From: Flagellimonas abyssi
GTDB lineage: Bacteria > Bacteroidota > Bacteroidia > Flavobacteriales > Flavobacteriaceae
Assembly: GCF_019457905.1 (NCBI RefSeq)
Contig: NZ_JAHZSV010000008.1
Span: 124,001 to 188,000 of the forward strand
Reading direction: 5' to 3'
DNA: 64,000 nt
Part shown: positions 48,051 through 57,756 of the stretch, piece by piece
Layout of the letters: each line of letters opens with the position of its first letter
Numbering within the stretch: the stretch's first letter is position 1
The notes under the pieces: model-generated
The model's database searches: none
Told to the model about the DNA's origin: nothing
What the model saw: only the letters and a program-made list of their open reading frames with translations
Translations under genes and position numbers: made by a program

Positions 48051-49514
48051 TTAATTATTTTCTGAATACCCTACTGCTTCTCCGATAAGGGTAGCCGAGG
48101 TGCATTCGTTGATTTTTACATTTACAAAATCACCTACTTTGTAGTGTTCTTTAGGGAAGACAGCTACGGTATTCTGTGAATTTCGCCCCATCCAATGAGC
48201 GTCCGATTTTTTGGAAGTCCCTTCTATCAAGATCTCTTCGGTTTTTCCCAAATGCTCTTGGGTACGATAATGACTGTGTTTTTGTTGAAGGTCGATGATT
48301 TCGGTTAATCTCCTTTTTTTGATTTCATCAGGAACATCATCATCCATTTTACGCTCTGCAAGTGTTCCGGGACGTTCGGAATAGGCAAACATGAATCCAA
48401 AATCATATTTCACGTATTCCATCAAACTTAGAGTGTCCTGATGGTCCTCTTCGGTTTCTGTTGGGAACCCGGTTATCATATCCTGACTGATGGCACAATC
48501 TGGAATTAGTTTTTTGATGCTGTCGATTAACTCAAAATATTCCTCACGAGTGTGCAAACGGTTCATTGCCTTTAAAATACGGTTGCTTCCACTTTGTACC
48601 GGCAAGTGAATGTACTTACAGATATTTCTATGCTTGGCCATGGCCTCGATTACGTCCAAGGTCATATCCTGAGGGTTGGATGTCGAGAAACGGATGCGCA
48701 TTTTGGGCTGCGCCTGTGCTACCAGTTCCAAAAGTCCGGCAAAGTTTACGGAAGTGGCCTTTTGCATGTCCGTTGCCTTGTCGAAATCCTTCTTCAATCC
48801 GCCACCATACCAGAGGTAGCTATCCACATTCTGGCCTAACAGGGTGATTTCTTTGAATCCTCTGTCCCATAGATCGTTCACTTCTTCCAAAATGGATTGT
48901 GGGTCGCGGCTACGTTCCCTTCCCCGGGTAAAAGGAACCACGCAGAACGTACACATGTTGTCACATCCGCGCGTTATGGAAACAAAAGCGGAGACTCCGT
49001 TGGTGTTTAATCGAACCGGGGCCACATCGCCATAGGTCTCATCTTTGGATAGGATAACATTAACGGCATTCCTGCCTTCGTCTATTTCTTGTATCAGGTT
49101 GGGAAGGTCTTTGTAGGCGTCCGGTCCTACCACCATGTCCACTATTTTTTCTTCTTCCAAAAACTTGCTCTTCAAACGCTCGGCCATACATCCCAAAACA
49201 CCCACTTTCATGTTGGGTCTGGTTCTTTTAACGGCGTTGAATTTTTCCAAACGCTTGCGTACGGTCTGTTCGGCCTTTTCCCGAATGGAACATGTATTTA
49301 CCAAAACCAAGTCTGCATCGTTCAGGTCTTGGGTGGTATTGAAACCTTCCTTTGCCAAAATGGATGCAACAATTTCACTGTCCGAAAAGTTCATCTGGCA
49401 ACCGTAGCTCTCTATGTAGAGCTTTCGACCGTTCTTTTCGTTGTTTTCCAGCGATAATGTACTTCCCTGTTGGCTTTCGTCTATTATCTTTTCCACGCTT
49501 TTTTCCTCTATCAT
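48051..49514 (-). CDS. miaB: tRNA-2-methylthio-N6-dimethylallyladenosine synthase
   Basis: MiaB is a radical-SAM enzyme that adds the 2-methylthio group to i6A37 of tRNAs. It has 487 residues from the ATG at 49512-49514. N-terminal UPF0004 domain with Cys in YGCQMN, NTCSIRE and LGCMAE for one 4Fe-4S cluster; radical-SAM core with CDNMCTFC near residue 190; C-terminal TRAM domain ending with [18 protein letters not shown] start at 49535 is ruled out because the promoter -7 box (49533-49540) lies on top of it. tRNA-Phe, encoded at 226-298, is one of the usual MiaB substrates. Confidence 0.96.
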   Translation of the reverse strand: MIEEKSVEKIIDESQQGSTLSLENNEKNGRKLYIESYGCQMNFSDSEIVASILAKEGFNTTQDLNDADLVLVNTCSIREKAEQTVRKRLEKFNAVKRTRPNMKVGVLGCMAERLKSKFLEEEKIVDMVVGPDAYKDLPNLIQEIDEGRNAVNVILSKDETYGDVAPVRLNTNGVSAFVSITRGCDNMCTFCVVPFTRGRERSRDPQSILEEVNDLWDRGFKEITLLGQNVDSYLWYGGGLKKDFDKATDMQKATSVNFAGLLELVAQAQPKMRIRFSTSNPQDMTLDVIEAMAKHRNICKYIHLPVQSGSNRILKAMNRLHTREEYFELIDSIKKLIPDCAISQDMITGFPTETEEDHQDTLSLMEYVKYDFGFMFAYSERPGTLAERKMDDDVPDEIKKRRLTEIIDLQQKHSHYRTQEHLGKTEEILIEGTSKKSDAHWMGRNSQNTVAVFPKEHYKVGDFVNVKINECTSATLIGEAVGYSENN

Positions 49515-49532
49515 AAATGTTTCAATGGGGTG

Positions 49533-49564
49533 CAAAGATAGTGCTTATTACATTTTAGTGACAA
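49533..49564 (-). promoter_or_regulatory. Promoter of miaB
   Basis: On the minus strand TTG (49562-49564), 21 bp, TATCTTTG (49533-49540), an exact TAnnTTTG. It sets the start codon of miaB at 49514 and excludes the longer reading from 49535. Confidence 0.68.
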
Positions 49565-49589
49565 TATGGCAGTATTTTTTAATAATATA

Positions 49590-49619
49590 TTGCGATATCC
49601 CTTGTTAATATTACCTTTC
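49590..49619 (+). promoter_or_regulatory. Promoter of the membrane-protein gene at 49646
   Basis: TTG (49590-49592), 19 bp, TACCTTTC (49612-49619), one mismatch from TAnnTTTG. It lies 26 bases before the ATG and is divergent from the miaB promoter. Confidence 0.55.
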
Positions 49620-49645
49620 ACTTTAAAAACAATCTAAACAGTACA

Positions 49646-50374
49646 ATGAATTTCACTAGTCTTTCCGAAAGAATACAGCAAAGCGCCCAGGTAGAATTCG
49701 GGTCTGTGTTCAACAACTCCGTTGAGCTTTTTAAAAAAGTATGGCTACAAGGTTTTATAACGCTTATATTGACATTTGCGGCAATTCTTCCGTTCTATTT
49801 GTTGATCTACTTGCCAATGATAGCTATGGGGATAAGTGATCCTGATATTTTTGAACAGCAAGAAATACCGCCTTTATTTGCAGGGTTGATGACTTTGGTT
49901 ATGCCTTTGTTTGTGATCGGTGTGATGACAATAGGTATTTGTTTGAATGCCGCTTTTCTAAGAATCTGTAGAAAATATGATTTGAACGAATCGGGGAAGG
50001 ACGACTACTTCTACTATTTTAAAAGGGAGTATTTGTCCAAGGCATTGATTATTTCTTTGATCATGGTCGGTTTGTCCTTTTTGGGTGTTTTGGCTTGCGG
50101 CTTGGGGATAATTTACCTTATGGTGCCCATGTCCTTGTTTCCTGCATTTTTTGCTTTTGACAGGGAACTTACCGCTTTGGAAGTAGTGAAGGCAAGTTTT
50201 GCCCTTGGCAACAAAAACTGGTTGATGATATTCCTTTTGATACTTGTTTCGGGATTGGTCGGTCAATTAGGAGCGATCCTATGCTTGGTCGGAGTATTGT
50301 TTACTGCAATGTTCAGTAAAATTCCGATCTACTTTATACATAAAGATGCGGTTGGGGTTTCGATGGACGTATGA
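49646..50374 (+). CDS. Polytopic membrane protein of unknown function
   Basis: The 242 residues have a soluble N-terminus of about 35 residues and five or six hydrophobic helices (near 34-58, 78-105, 130-160, 185-215). It has the general look of membrane domains found in glycerophosphodiester phosphodiesterase-associated families (repeated FALGNKNWL, then FFAFDRELTALEVVKAS), which undergo no clear catalysis by themselves. Single-gene unit with its own promoter. Function unknown. Confidence 0.75.
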   Translation: MNFTSLSERIQQSAQVEFGSVFNNSVELFKKVWLQGFITLILTFAAILPFYLLIYLPMIAMGISDPDIFEQQEIPPLFAGLMTLVMPLFVIGVMTIGICLNAAFLRICRKYDLNESGKDDYFYYFKREYLSKALIISLIMVGLSFLGVLACGLGIIYLMVPMSLFPAFFAFDRELTALEVVKASFALGNKNWLMIFLLILVSGLVGQLGAILCLVGVLFTAMFSKIPIYFIHKDAVGVSMDV

Positions 50375-50442
50375 TTTTTTTGTGGTAAATGGCGCAACGA
50401 AATGCTTTGGTCTGTGTCTAAACAACTAAAAAACAAGCCGCT

Positions 50443-51696
50443 ATGAAGACCAAGGTCCTTTTATTTTTATGCATCAATTTTTTATTGTTCACCTCTTGCT
50501 CCGATGATGATTCCAACGGTACATATGAGGAGTATTTGGTAGCCCGTCCTTTGACGATGAATCGTGCAGAGTTTGCCAATAGTGTGGATGTTATAGCCCC
50601 TCGACCCATGAACGAATCTGGCAAGGTTTATACCTATGGGGATTATATTTTCATCAACGATAAATATGAAGGAATACATGTTATAGATAACAGTAATCCG
50701 AACCAACCCGTAAAGGTGGCTTTCATTCAAATCCCGGGAAATGTGGATATTTCCGTAAAGAACAATTTTCTTTATGCCGATAGTCTAATGGATTTGGTGA
50801 TATTAGATATTTCTGATCTTGATAACATCACAATCGTAAATCGGTTAGAAAATGTATTGCAAGATTATGTGGCAGCCCCTTTTGAGGCCGACTTGGTCGA
50901 TTATGGCGATTATGATTATTACTCTGATGAAATTATTGTAGGGTGGGAAATGGTCTCTGAACGTATGTCGAAGGAGCAATACCAATCTCGTTTTGGAGAT
51001 TTTGGGATTGCTTTTGCCGAAGTGGCGAACGATGCCAGTGGAGGAACTGGCCAAGGTGGGTCGTTGGCAAGGTTTAAAATTGTGGAGGATTATTTATACG
51101 CCGTCGATAGTCACAACATCAATATCTTCAATATTTCAGATTTGGACAATCCTCAGGTTTTGGACGATGTGCATGCAGGTTTTGATATTGAAACCATTTT
51201 TAACCGGGACAATTATTTGTTCTTGGGCAGTATGAGGGGAATGTATATTTATGATATTTCATCTCCGGCAACACCAACTTTTGTATCGGAGTTCCAACAT
51301 GGCACGGCCTGTGACCCTGTTGTAGTAGATGGCGATTATGCCTACGTAACCTTAAGGGGCGGCAATATGTGTGGCGCTACCGAAAGCGGATTATATATTG
51401 TGGATATTTCCAATATAGAAAATCCTGAACTGGTCATAACCTATCCTATGGATGGGCCGTATGGTCTGGGAATCAAGAATGAAAAAATATTTATATGCGA
51501 CGGGGCCTCAGGTCTTAAGGTTTATGATAAGACAGACATTAATAATTTAATCGAATTGAACCATTTTGAAGATATCGTCACCTATGATGTGATTCCCATG
51601 GAAAACCATCTGATTATGGTCGGCGATGAAATACTATATCAATATGAATACCTTGACGGTAGTATTAAACTAATAAGTCAGATAGGGCTCAACTAG
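50443..51696 (+). CDS. LVIVD-repeat lipoprotein
   Basis: The 417 residues start with a lipoprotein signal (LLFTSC, Cys 19). Next come about six blade-like repeats of the LVIVD type, each with a core such as GIHVIDNSNPNQPVKVAFI, LVILDISDLDN, NIFNISDLDNPQVL and GLYIVDISNIENPELV. They likely form a beta-propeller on the cell surface or periplasmic face of a membrane. The role is not known; such proteins are frequent in marine Bacteroidota. The next stretch has a terminator at 51716-51745. Confidence 0.85.
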   Translation: MKTKVLLFLCINFLLFTSCSDDDSNGTYEEYLVARPLTMNRAEFANSVDVIAPRPMNESGKVYTYGDYIFINDKYEGIHVIDNSNPNQPVKVAFIQIPGNVDISVKNNFLYADSLMDLVILDISDLDNITIVNRLENVLQDYVAAPFEADLVDYGDYDYYSDEIIVGWEMVSERMSKEQYQSRFGDFGIAFAEVANDASGGTGQGGSLARFKIVEDYLYAVDSHNINIFNISDLDNPQVLDDVHAGFDIETIFNRDNYLFLGSMRGMYIYDISSPATPTFVSEFQHGTACDPVVVDGDYAYVTLRGGNMCGATESGLYIVDISNIENPELVITYPMDGPYGLGIKNEKIFICDGASGLKVYDKTDINNLIELNHFEDIVTYDVIPMENHLIMVGDEILYQYEYLDGSIKLISQIGLN

Positions 51697-51715
51697 ATAA
51701 AAAATCAACTTTTCT

Positions 51716-51745
51716 TATCCCACTTTTAGTGGGATATTTTTTTAT
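51716..51745 (+). terminator. Terminator after the LVIVD gene
   Basis: TATCCCAC-TTTTA-GTGGGATA followed by TTTTTTTATT, 20 bases past the stop codon at 51696. An 8-bp stem with a classic T-run. Confidence 0.9.
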
Positions 51746-51782
51746 TGGTAAAGGGCAAAACCACAAAATCGAAAAATTGATA

Positions 51783-51790
51783 TACTTTTG
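51783..51790 (+). promoter_or_regulatory. Likely -7 element of the topA promoter
   Basis: TACTTTTG matches TAnnTTTG exactly and lies 19 bases before the topA ATG. No TTG is found at the proper upstream spacing. Confidence 0.45.
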
Positions 51791-51809
51791 TTAGGACAAA
51801 ACCAAGTGC

Positions 51810-54290
51810 ATGCCAAAGAATTTAGTTATTGTAGAGTCCCCCGCAAAGGCAAAGACCATTGAACGATTTCTAGGAAAAGAGTTCCAAGTCGAGTCCAGTT
51901 TTGGGCATATTGCCGACCTCCCCTCGAAAGAGCTTGGAGTAGACGTGGAAAACGATTTTAAGCCGAAATATACTGTTGACAAGGAGAAAAAAGCCTTGGT
52001 AAAAAAACTCAAGGATTTAGCTAAAAAAGCAGAAACCATATGGCTTGCGAGTGATGAGGACCGTGAAGGAGAGGCGATATCATGGCACTTGGCAGAGGAA
52101 TTGGGACTGGACAAGAGCAAGACCAAAAGAATCGTATTCAACTCCATTACCAAATCGGCCATCCAAAAGGCGATAGAAAACCCAAGAGACATTAACTATA
52201 ACTTGGTTAATGCACAGCAGGCCCGTAGGGTTTTGGACAGGTTGGTGGGTTACGAACTGTCACCCGTTCTTTGGAAAAAAATAAAACCGGGACTTTCAGC
52301 AGGGCGTGTGCAATCTGTGGCGGTACGTTTGATCGTTGAGCGCGAAAGGGAAATTGAAGGGTTTACGCCTGAGGCATCTTTTCGTATCAAAGCTGAGTTC
52401 AAGACCAACGAAGGAAATACATTTGCCGCAAAGCTGAACACTACGTTCCCGACCAAGCAAGCAGCAGAATCATTTTTAAAGGAAAATATTGGAGCGGATT
52501 TTTCGGTTTCGGATTTGGCCCAAAAACCGGCAAAGAAATCTCCGGCAGCACCGTTTACCACATCTACCTTGCAGCAGGAAGCTTCAAGGAAACTTTATTT
52601 TTCGGTAAGCCGTACCATGCAGGTGGCACAACGCTTGTACGAGGCAGGTCTTATTACCTATATGAGAACGGATAGCGTCAACCTTTCCAACGAAGCATTG
52701 GCTGCGGCAAAAGATGCTATTCTGGATAACTACGGCGAAAAATATAGTCAAACCAGAAACTTTACAGGGAAATCCAAAGGAGCGCAAGAGGCGCACGAGG
52801 CCATCCGGCCTACCGATATGAAGTTGCAATCGCCCCAATTGGAGCGAGACCAGGCCAAATTATACGAACTTATTTGGAAACGTACCCTGGCATCCCAAAT
52901 GAGCGATGCTCAATTAGAACGTACCAATGTTAAGATAAAAGCCAGTACCCATGGCGAAGAATTTTCTGCAAACGGTGAAGTGGTAAAATTTGATGGTTTC
53001 TTAAAGGTATATCTCGAAGGAACTGATGATGAGGATAGTGAAGAGCAAGAAGGAATGTTGCCAGCCATGAAGGTGGGAGAGCCACTTCAAAACGTATTTA
53101 TTTCGGCAACCGAAAGATTTTCCAGGCCACCCTATCGTTATTCGGAAGCTTCTTTGGTGAAGAAATTGGAGGAGTTGGGCATCGGAAGACCATCTACTTA
53201 CGCCCCCACCATATCTACCATACAGAACAGAGGCTATGTAGAAAAGGGTACTGTTGAAGGTTCCGAGCGAAAATATATGCAATTGGTACTGGAGAACGGG
53301 AAAGTGTCCGATAGCCAACTGAGCGAAATGGTCGGCTCCGAAAAGGGAAAGATTGTGCCTACCGATATAGGGATGATCGTAAACGACTTTTTGATGACTC
53401 ACTTTACCCAAATTTTGGATTACAACTTTACCGCGCAAGTAGAAGAGGATTTTGATGAAATCGCTTCAGGAGATGAGGATTGGCAGGAAATGATGAAAAA
53501 TTTCTATAAAGATTTTCATCCTAATGTGCTGGAGGTAGAGGAAAATGCCGAGCGCGCCAGTGGAGAACGTGTTTTGGGAACCGACCCAAAATCAGGCAGA
53601 CAAGTTTCAGTAAGGTTGGGCCGTTTTGGACCGATGGTTCAGATTGGGACCGTAGATGATGAAGAAAAACCAGAGTTTGCCAGCTTGCTGCCAGACCAGT
53701 CCATTGGTACCATTACTTTTGAAGAAGCAATGACTCTTTTTGAGCTTCCACGAAAATTAGGTGTTTACGAAGGCGAAGAGGTAGAAGCTAATGTAGGTAG
53801 ATACGGTCCTTATGTGCGATTTGGAAAAAAATTCATTTCGCTGGCTCAAGGAGAAAGCGCTTTTGATGTGGATATGGAACGTGCCATTGAACTTATCAAG
53901 GAAAAGCAAAAAGCGGATGCGCCCATCGGCACTTATGAAGGAAAGGATGTTACCAAAGGTAAAGGTAGGTTTGGACCATTTATCAAGTGGGACGGCATGT
54001 TTATCAATGTGAACAAGAAATACGATTTTGATGATTTATCCGACGGAGATATCGCTGAATTGATCGAGGCCAAGAAGAAAAAGGAGGCTGAAAAAATCGT
54101 TCAGGAATGGTCAGAAGAAAAGATACGGATAGAAAAAGCCCGTTGGGGGAGACACAATATTATAAAAGGTAGGGTGAAAGTGGAGCTTTCCAAGGATGTG
54201 GATGCTACAAAAATCACCTTGGAAGAAGCGCAGGCCCTACTGGAAAAGAAATCACCAAAGAAAAAAGCCAAGACAAAAGCTAAGAAATAA
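51810..54290 (+). CDS. topA: DNA topoisomerase I
   Basis: TopA relaxes negative supercoils by cutting one strand. The 826 residues contain the TOPRIM domain (IVESPAKAKTIERFL at 7-21, ASDEDREGEAISWH near 77-90), the type IA core with the active Tyr in LITYMRTDSVNLS near residue 287, and a C-terminal region with three repeats of the kind LGRFGPMVQIG (near 615), VGRYGPYVRFG (near 665) and KGRFGPFIKW (near 720). No CxxC zinc ribbons are present. The tail is Lys-rich (KKSPKKKAKTKAKK). It is followed after two bases by the arginase-fold gene, an order seen often beside gldK in flavobacteria. Confidence 0.97.
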   Translation: MPKNLVIVESPAKAKTIERFLGKEFQVESSFGHIADLPSKELGVDVENDFKPKYTVDKEKKALVKKLKDLAKKAETIWLASDEDREGEAISWHLAEELGLDKSKTKRIVFNSITKSAIQKAIENPRDINYNLVNAQQARRVLDRLVGYELSPVLWKKIKPGLSAGRVQSVAVRLIVEREREIEGFTPEASFRIKAEFKTNEGNTFAAKLNTTFPTKQAAESFLKENIGADFSVSDLAQKPAKKSPAAPFTTSTLQQEASRKLYFSVSRTMQVAQRLYEAGLITYMRTDSVNLSNEALAAAKDAILDNYGEKYSQTRNFTGKSKGAQEAHEAIRPTDMKLQSPQLERDQAKLYELIWKRTLASQMSDAQLERTNVKIKASTHGEEFSANGEVVKFDGFLKVYLEGTDDEDSEEQEGMLPAMKVGEPLQNVFISATERFSRPPYRYSEASLVKKLEELGIGRPSTYAPTISTIQNRGYVEKGTVEGSERKYMQLVLENGKVSDSQLSEMVGSEKGKIVPTDIGMIVNDFLMTHFTQILDYNFTAQVEEDFDEIASGDEDWQEMMKNFYKDFHPNVLEVEENAERASGERVLGTDPKSGRQVSVRLGRFGPMVQIGTVDDEEKPEFASLLPDQSIGTITFEEAMTLFELPRKLGVYEGEEVEANVGRYGPYVRFGKKFISLAQGESAFDVDMERAIELIKEKQKADAPIGTYEGKDVTKGKGRFGPFIKWDGMFINVNKKYDFDDLSDGDIAELIEAKKKKEAEKIVQEWSEEKIRIEKARWGRHNIIKGRVKVELSKDVDATKITLEEAQALLEKKSPKKKAKTKAKK

Positions 54291-54292
54291 CT

Positions 54293-55450
54293 ATGGCGTT
54301 CGATTTTCTGGTTCCGGTCAAGGACAAGGTATTGGCACATTCCGAATTGTTGCCAGAACAGGCATTGGGCAAGAACGTTCATATGCATACCGAAAAGGAT
54401 GGGCTACCTGTGTTCGCTCAAGCTGATGTTGCCATTTTTGGTGTCTTGGAATCCAGAAACGCTTTTGAGAAAAAACCCGAAAAATTGGATCTTGATGAGG
54501 TCCGTATCCAGCTTTACCGTCTTATGATGGGTAACTGGAACTCCACTATTATCGATATTGGCGACGTGGAGGAGGGCAATACTGTAGAGGATACCTATTT
54601 TGTGGTAAAGGAAATTGTAGCCGGTCTCCTTGAAGAAAATATTATACCAATTGTTCTGGGACTTACCCAGGACATTACCTTTCCCACGTATCGTGCTTTT
54701 GATAAAATAAAGAGTATGGTGAATCTGGTCTCCATCGATAGTCGTTTTGACTTTGGTGAGGACGATGAATTGATTTCATCACATTCCTACATGAGCAAAA
54801 TTATCACCGACAAGCCCAACAACCTATTCAATTTTTCCAATATTGGTTACCAGAGCTACTTCAATGCCCAGGAGGAAAAGGATTTAATGGAGCGTCTGTT
54901 CTTTGATGCTTACAGGTTAGGTGAGATTGCGGCCAACATAGAATTGGCGGAACCGGTATTGCGCAGTAGCGATATTGTTAGTTTGGATTTAAGGGCGATT
55001 CGAGCAAGTGAAATGGGCGGCTCCAGAAATTTTTCTCCCAACGGGTTTACCGGAAGGGAGATATGTGCCATTGCCCGCTATGCAGGGATAAGTGACAAAG
55101 TAACCCTGTTCGGTATCTACGAGGGAGAGAATTCACACCAAGCCTTTCAGATGATCGCCCAGATCATCTGGTACTTCATAGAAGGGTTGAGTTTTAGAAT
55201 AAAAGAATACCCAAGCTCCAAGAGCGAAGACTTCACAAAGTTTACCGTGCCCACGGACACCGAGGAATTGGTCTTCTTCAAAAGTCATGTTACAGAAAGA
55301 TGGTGGGTAGAAGTGCCAACAATTTTAGCTGAACATACTAAAACAAATTCGGTGGCGTTATTACCATGCACCGAAGAGGACTATCTGGATGCTTGCAACC
55401 AGAACATTCCGGAAAGGTGGTTCAAAGCCTATAGAAAGGGGCTGAACTAA
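54293..55450 (+). CDS. Arginase/formimidoylglutamase-fold protein with a degraded metal site
   Basis: The 385 residues have the ureohydrolase layout. The three metal motifs are altered, however. GGDHS is GLTQD at 123-127, DAHxD is DSRFD at 149-153 (His to Arg), and SFDxDxxDP is SLDLRAI at 230-236 (second Asp to Arg). Two Asp of the set are kept (149, 153) and one at 232; the His ligands and one Asp are gone. A two-Mn active site is therefore unlikely. Automatic names such as formimidoylglutamase should be doubted. It lies two bases after topA and 121 before gldK. A non-catalytic or re-purposed role is inferred. Confidence 0.85.
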   Translation: MAFDFLVPVKDKVLAHSELLPEQALGKNVHMHTEKDGLPVFAQADVAIFGVLESRNAFEKKPEKLDLDEVRIQLYRLMMGNWNSTIIDIGDVEEGNTVEDTYFVVKEIVAGLLEENIIPIVLGLTQDITFPTYRAFDKIKSMVNLVSIDSRFDFGEDDELISSHSYMSKIITDKPNNLFNFSNIGYQSYFNAQEEKDLMERLFFDAYRLGEIAANIELAEPVLRSSDIVSLDLRAIRASEMGGSRNFSPNGFTGREICAIARYAGISDKVTLFGIYEGENSHQAFQMIAQIIWYFIEGLSFRIKEYPSSKSEDFTKFTVPTDTEELVFFKSHVTERWWVEVPTILAEHTKTNSVALLPCTEEDYLDACNQNIPERWFKAYRKGLN

Positions 55451-55571
55451 TTAAATTAAATTTTGACCATTAATTGTTTTTACACAATAATTCATTCAAA
55501 AATCAGTTTTGAGAATAATAAACCTGTGTAGTGCAGTTATAAATCTTGAATCGAATAATTTAACCTAAAGT

Positions 55572-56951
55572 ATGAGAAAGCTATTCTTTTCATCTATAGC
55601 ACTTGTTTTTTTGCTTACCAGTTGTGGCTCTAAATCAAGATCAAAAGGTGAACTAGTTGGGGTCAGTGGAAAAAAATGGCATCCAGAAAAACCCTATGGA
55701 ATGGAACTGATTCCCCGCGGCGCCTTTGTTATGGGTAAAGCCGAGGAGGATCAGGCAAAAGTATTGAACGCTCCCACAAGAACGGTTACCGTACGTTCCT
55801 TTTATATGGACGACACGGAAATCACCAATAGTGAGTACCGACAGTTTGTGGAGTGGGTCAAGGATTCCATAGTAAGAACAAAATTGGCCATTTTGGCCGA
55901 CGAGCTGGGGATAAGCCCAGAGGATGAAGGTATCGGGGAGTATGCTTTTAAAGATACAGATACTACCGAACTATCCGTTTATGATAAATATATGCTCGAC
56001 AACTACGCGGGTCTGGGAGCGACCGGGTACGAAGGAAGGGCATTGAACAAAGATGTGGACTTGGTATGGGATACATCCGAATATCCAGATGAGTACTACG
56101 CAGAGGTTATGGATTCCATCTACCTACCCGAAGAAGAAAGCTATAACGGCTTGAGAAGTGTGGACGTTACCAAGTTAAAATATAAGTACAGCTGGATGGA
56201 TATCGAAGCAGCCGCTAGGGCCAGGACCGGTAACAGAAAGGATTTCATTAAGCACGAAGAATTGGAGATTTATCCCGATACCACTGTATGGATCCGGGAT
56301 TTTGAATACAGCTACAACGAGCCAATGCACAACGATTACTTTTGGCACGACGCCTACAGTGATTATCCTGTGGTTGGTGTTAACTGGATGCAGGCCAAAG
56401 CTTTCTGTAACTGGAGGACCAAGTTCAAGAACGATGACCAAAAAAGTCGCGGCAAGCAGTTCGTAAACCAGTTCAGGTTGCCCACCGAAGCTGAGTGGGA
56501 ATATGCCGCAAGAGGTGGAATCGAAGGAGGGACATATCCTTGGGGTGGTCCGTATGTGATCAGTGATACAGGATGTTTTATGGCCAACTTTAAACCACAG
56601 CGTGGTGATTATGCCGCTGATGCCGCCCTATACACCGTGGAAGCCAAATCTTTTGAGCCAAACGAATACAACCTGTACAATATGGCCGGTAACGTATCCG
56701 AATGGACCAACTCAAGTTTTGATCAAGGTGCATACGAATACCTGTCCACCATGAACCCGAATATCGGTTCACAGGACAATCAACGTAAAGTAATCCGCGG
56801 AGGTTCTTGGAAAGATGTTGCCTACTTCTTGCAAGTAAGTACCAGGGATTACGAATATCAGGATTCCGCTAGAAGTTACATTGGATTTAGAACCGTTCAA
56901 GATTACATGGGAGAAGAAGATTCTACCAACGGTAGCAGAAGCGGACTATAA
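55572..56951 (+). CDS. gldK: Gliding/T9SS lipoprotein GldK
   Basis: GldK (PorK) is an outer-membrane lipoprotein that forms the periplasmic ring of the type IX secretion system with GldN. The 459 residues have a lipoprotein signal (LLTSC, Cys 18) and an FGE-sulfatase-like domain: PYGMELIPRGAFVMGKAEED near residue 37, RLPTEAEWEYAARGG near 305, NMAGNVSEWTNS near 375 and VIRGGSWKD near 405. The active-site Cys pair of true formylglycine enzymes is not evident, so it should be structural. First of four gld genes with short gaps (85, 63 and 26 bases). Confidence 0.97.
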   Translation: MRKLFFSSIALVFLLTSCGSKSRSKGELVGVSGKKWHPEKPYGMELIPRGAFVMGKAEEDQAKVLNAPTRTVTVRSFYMDDTEITNSEYRQFVEWVKDSIVRTKLAILADELGISPEDEGIGEYAFKDTDTTELSVYDKYMLDNYAGLGATGYEGRALNKDVDLVWDTSEYPDEYYAEVMDSIYLPEEESYNGLRSVDVTKLKYKYSWMDIEAAARARTGNRKDFIKHEELEIYPDTTVWIRDFEYSYNEPMHNDYFWHDAYSDYPVVGVNWMQAKAFCNWRTKFKNDDQKSRGKQFVNQFRLPTEAEWEYAARGGIEGGTYPWGGPYVISDTGCFMANFKPQRGDYAADAALYTVEAKSFEPNEYNLYNMAGNVSEWTNSSFDQGAYEYLSTMNPNIGSQDNQRKVIRGGSWKDVAYFLQVSTRDYEYQDSARSYIGFRTVQDYMGEEDSTNGSRSGL

Positions 56952-57036
56952 TAAAACAACGAGAGAACATTATATAAACAAGTAAGAGTAGTAACCAAAT
57001 ACTTATTTTTTATATAACTTAATTAAAACTAGAATT

Positions 57037-57693
57037 ATGGCGCAGTCAAAATCAACAAAAAAGCTGTTTAACATGGCCTACGGGCTTGGAGCATCAGTAG
57101 TAATTATTGGTGCATTGTTCAAGATCCTTCACTGGGAGTTCGGACCACTTACAGGTGGACTTCTTCTTGCTGTTGGTCTTATTACCGAAGCATTGATCTT
57201 TGCTATCTCTGCATTTGAACCGGTAGATGATGAGTACGATTGGTCTTTGGTTTATCCTGAATTGGCAGGAGGTCAGCAATCTGCTTCCAGAAAACAAGAG
57301 GCTAAAGATGCTCAAGAAGCTGAAGGTCTTCTTTCCAAGAAATTGGACAACCTACTTAAAGAAGCCAAAATCGATTCTGATCTTTTTGCCAACTTGGGCG
57401 AAAGCATCAAGAGTTTTGAAGGTGCCGCTAAGAATATCACTCCTACAACAGATGCTATCCAACACACTAAGAAGTATTCTGAGGAATTGTCTCATGCAGC
57501 AGCTCAAATGGAATCTTTGAATAGCTTGTACAAAGTACAATTGGAAAGCGCTAGCAGACAAGCTTCCATCAACGAGGAGGTTGTACAGAACGCAGGTGCT
57601 TTGAAAGACCAAATGCAATCGTTGGCCACTAACCTTTCTTCTTTGAACGGTGTTTACGGTGGTATGCTTACAGCCATGGGCGGAAGAAACTAA
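57037..57693 (+). CDS. gldL: T9SS motor protein GldL
   Basis: GldL is the inner-membrane ring that, with GldM, turns proton flow into motion for gliding and type IX export. The 218 residues have two membrane helices (about 13-31 and 38-58; LFKILHW lies between), with a Glu inside the second helix (GLITEALIF) as expected for the proton path. A cytoplasmic coiled region follows with repeated Ser/Asn/Leu heptads and a C-terminal Gly-rich end. Confidence 0.97.
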   Translation: MAQSKSTKKLFNMAYGLGASVVIIGALFKILHWEFGPLTGGLLLAVGLITEALIFAISAFEPVDDEYDWSLVYPELAGGQQSASRKQEAKDAQEAEGLLSKKLDNLLKEAKIDSDLFANLGESIKSFEGAAKNITPTTDAIQHTKKYSEELSHAAAQMESLNSLYKVQLESASRQASINEEVVQNAGALKDQMQSLATNLSSLNGVYGGMLTAMGGRN

Positions 57694-57756
57694 TTAGAGT
57701 TTGATCAACAGAAAACAAACCAAATCAAATTAATTATTAAATCTAATTAGAAAAAC

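Noticed and set aside
54293-55450. Calling this an active formimidoylglutamase with hut genes
   Set aside because: The metal ligands are changed and no histidine-degradation genes lie nearby.
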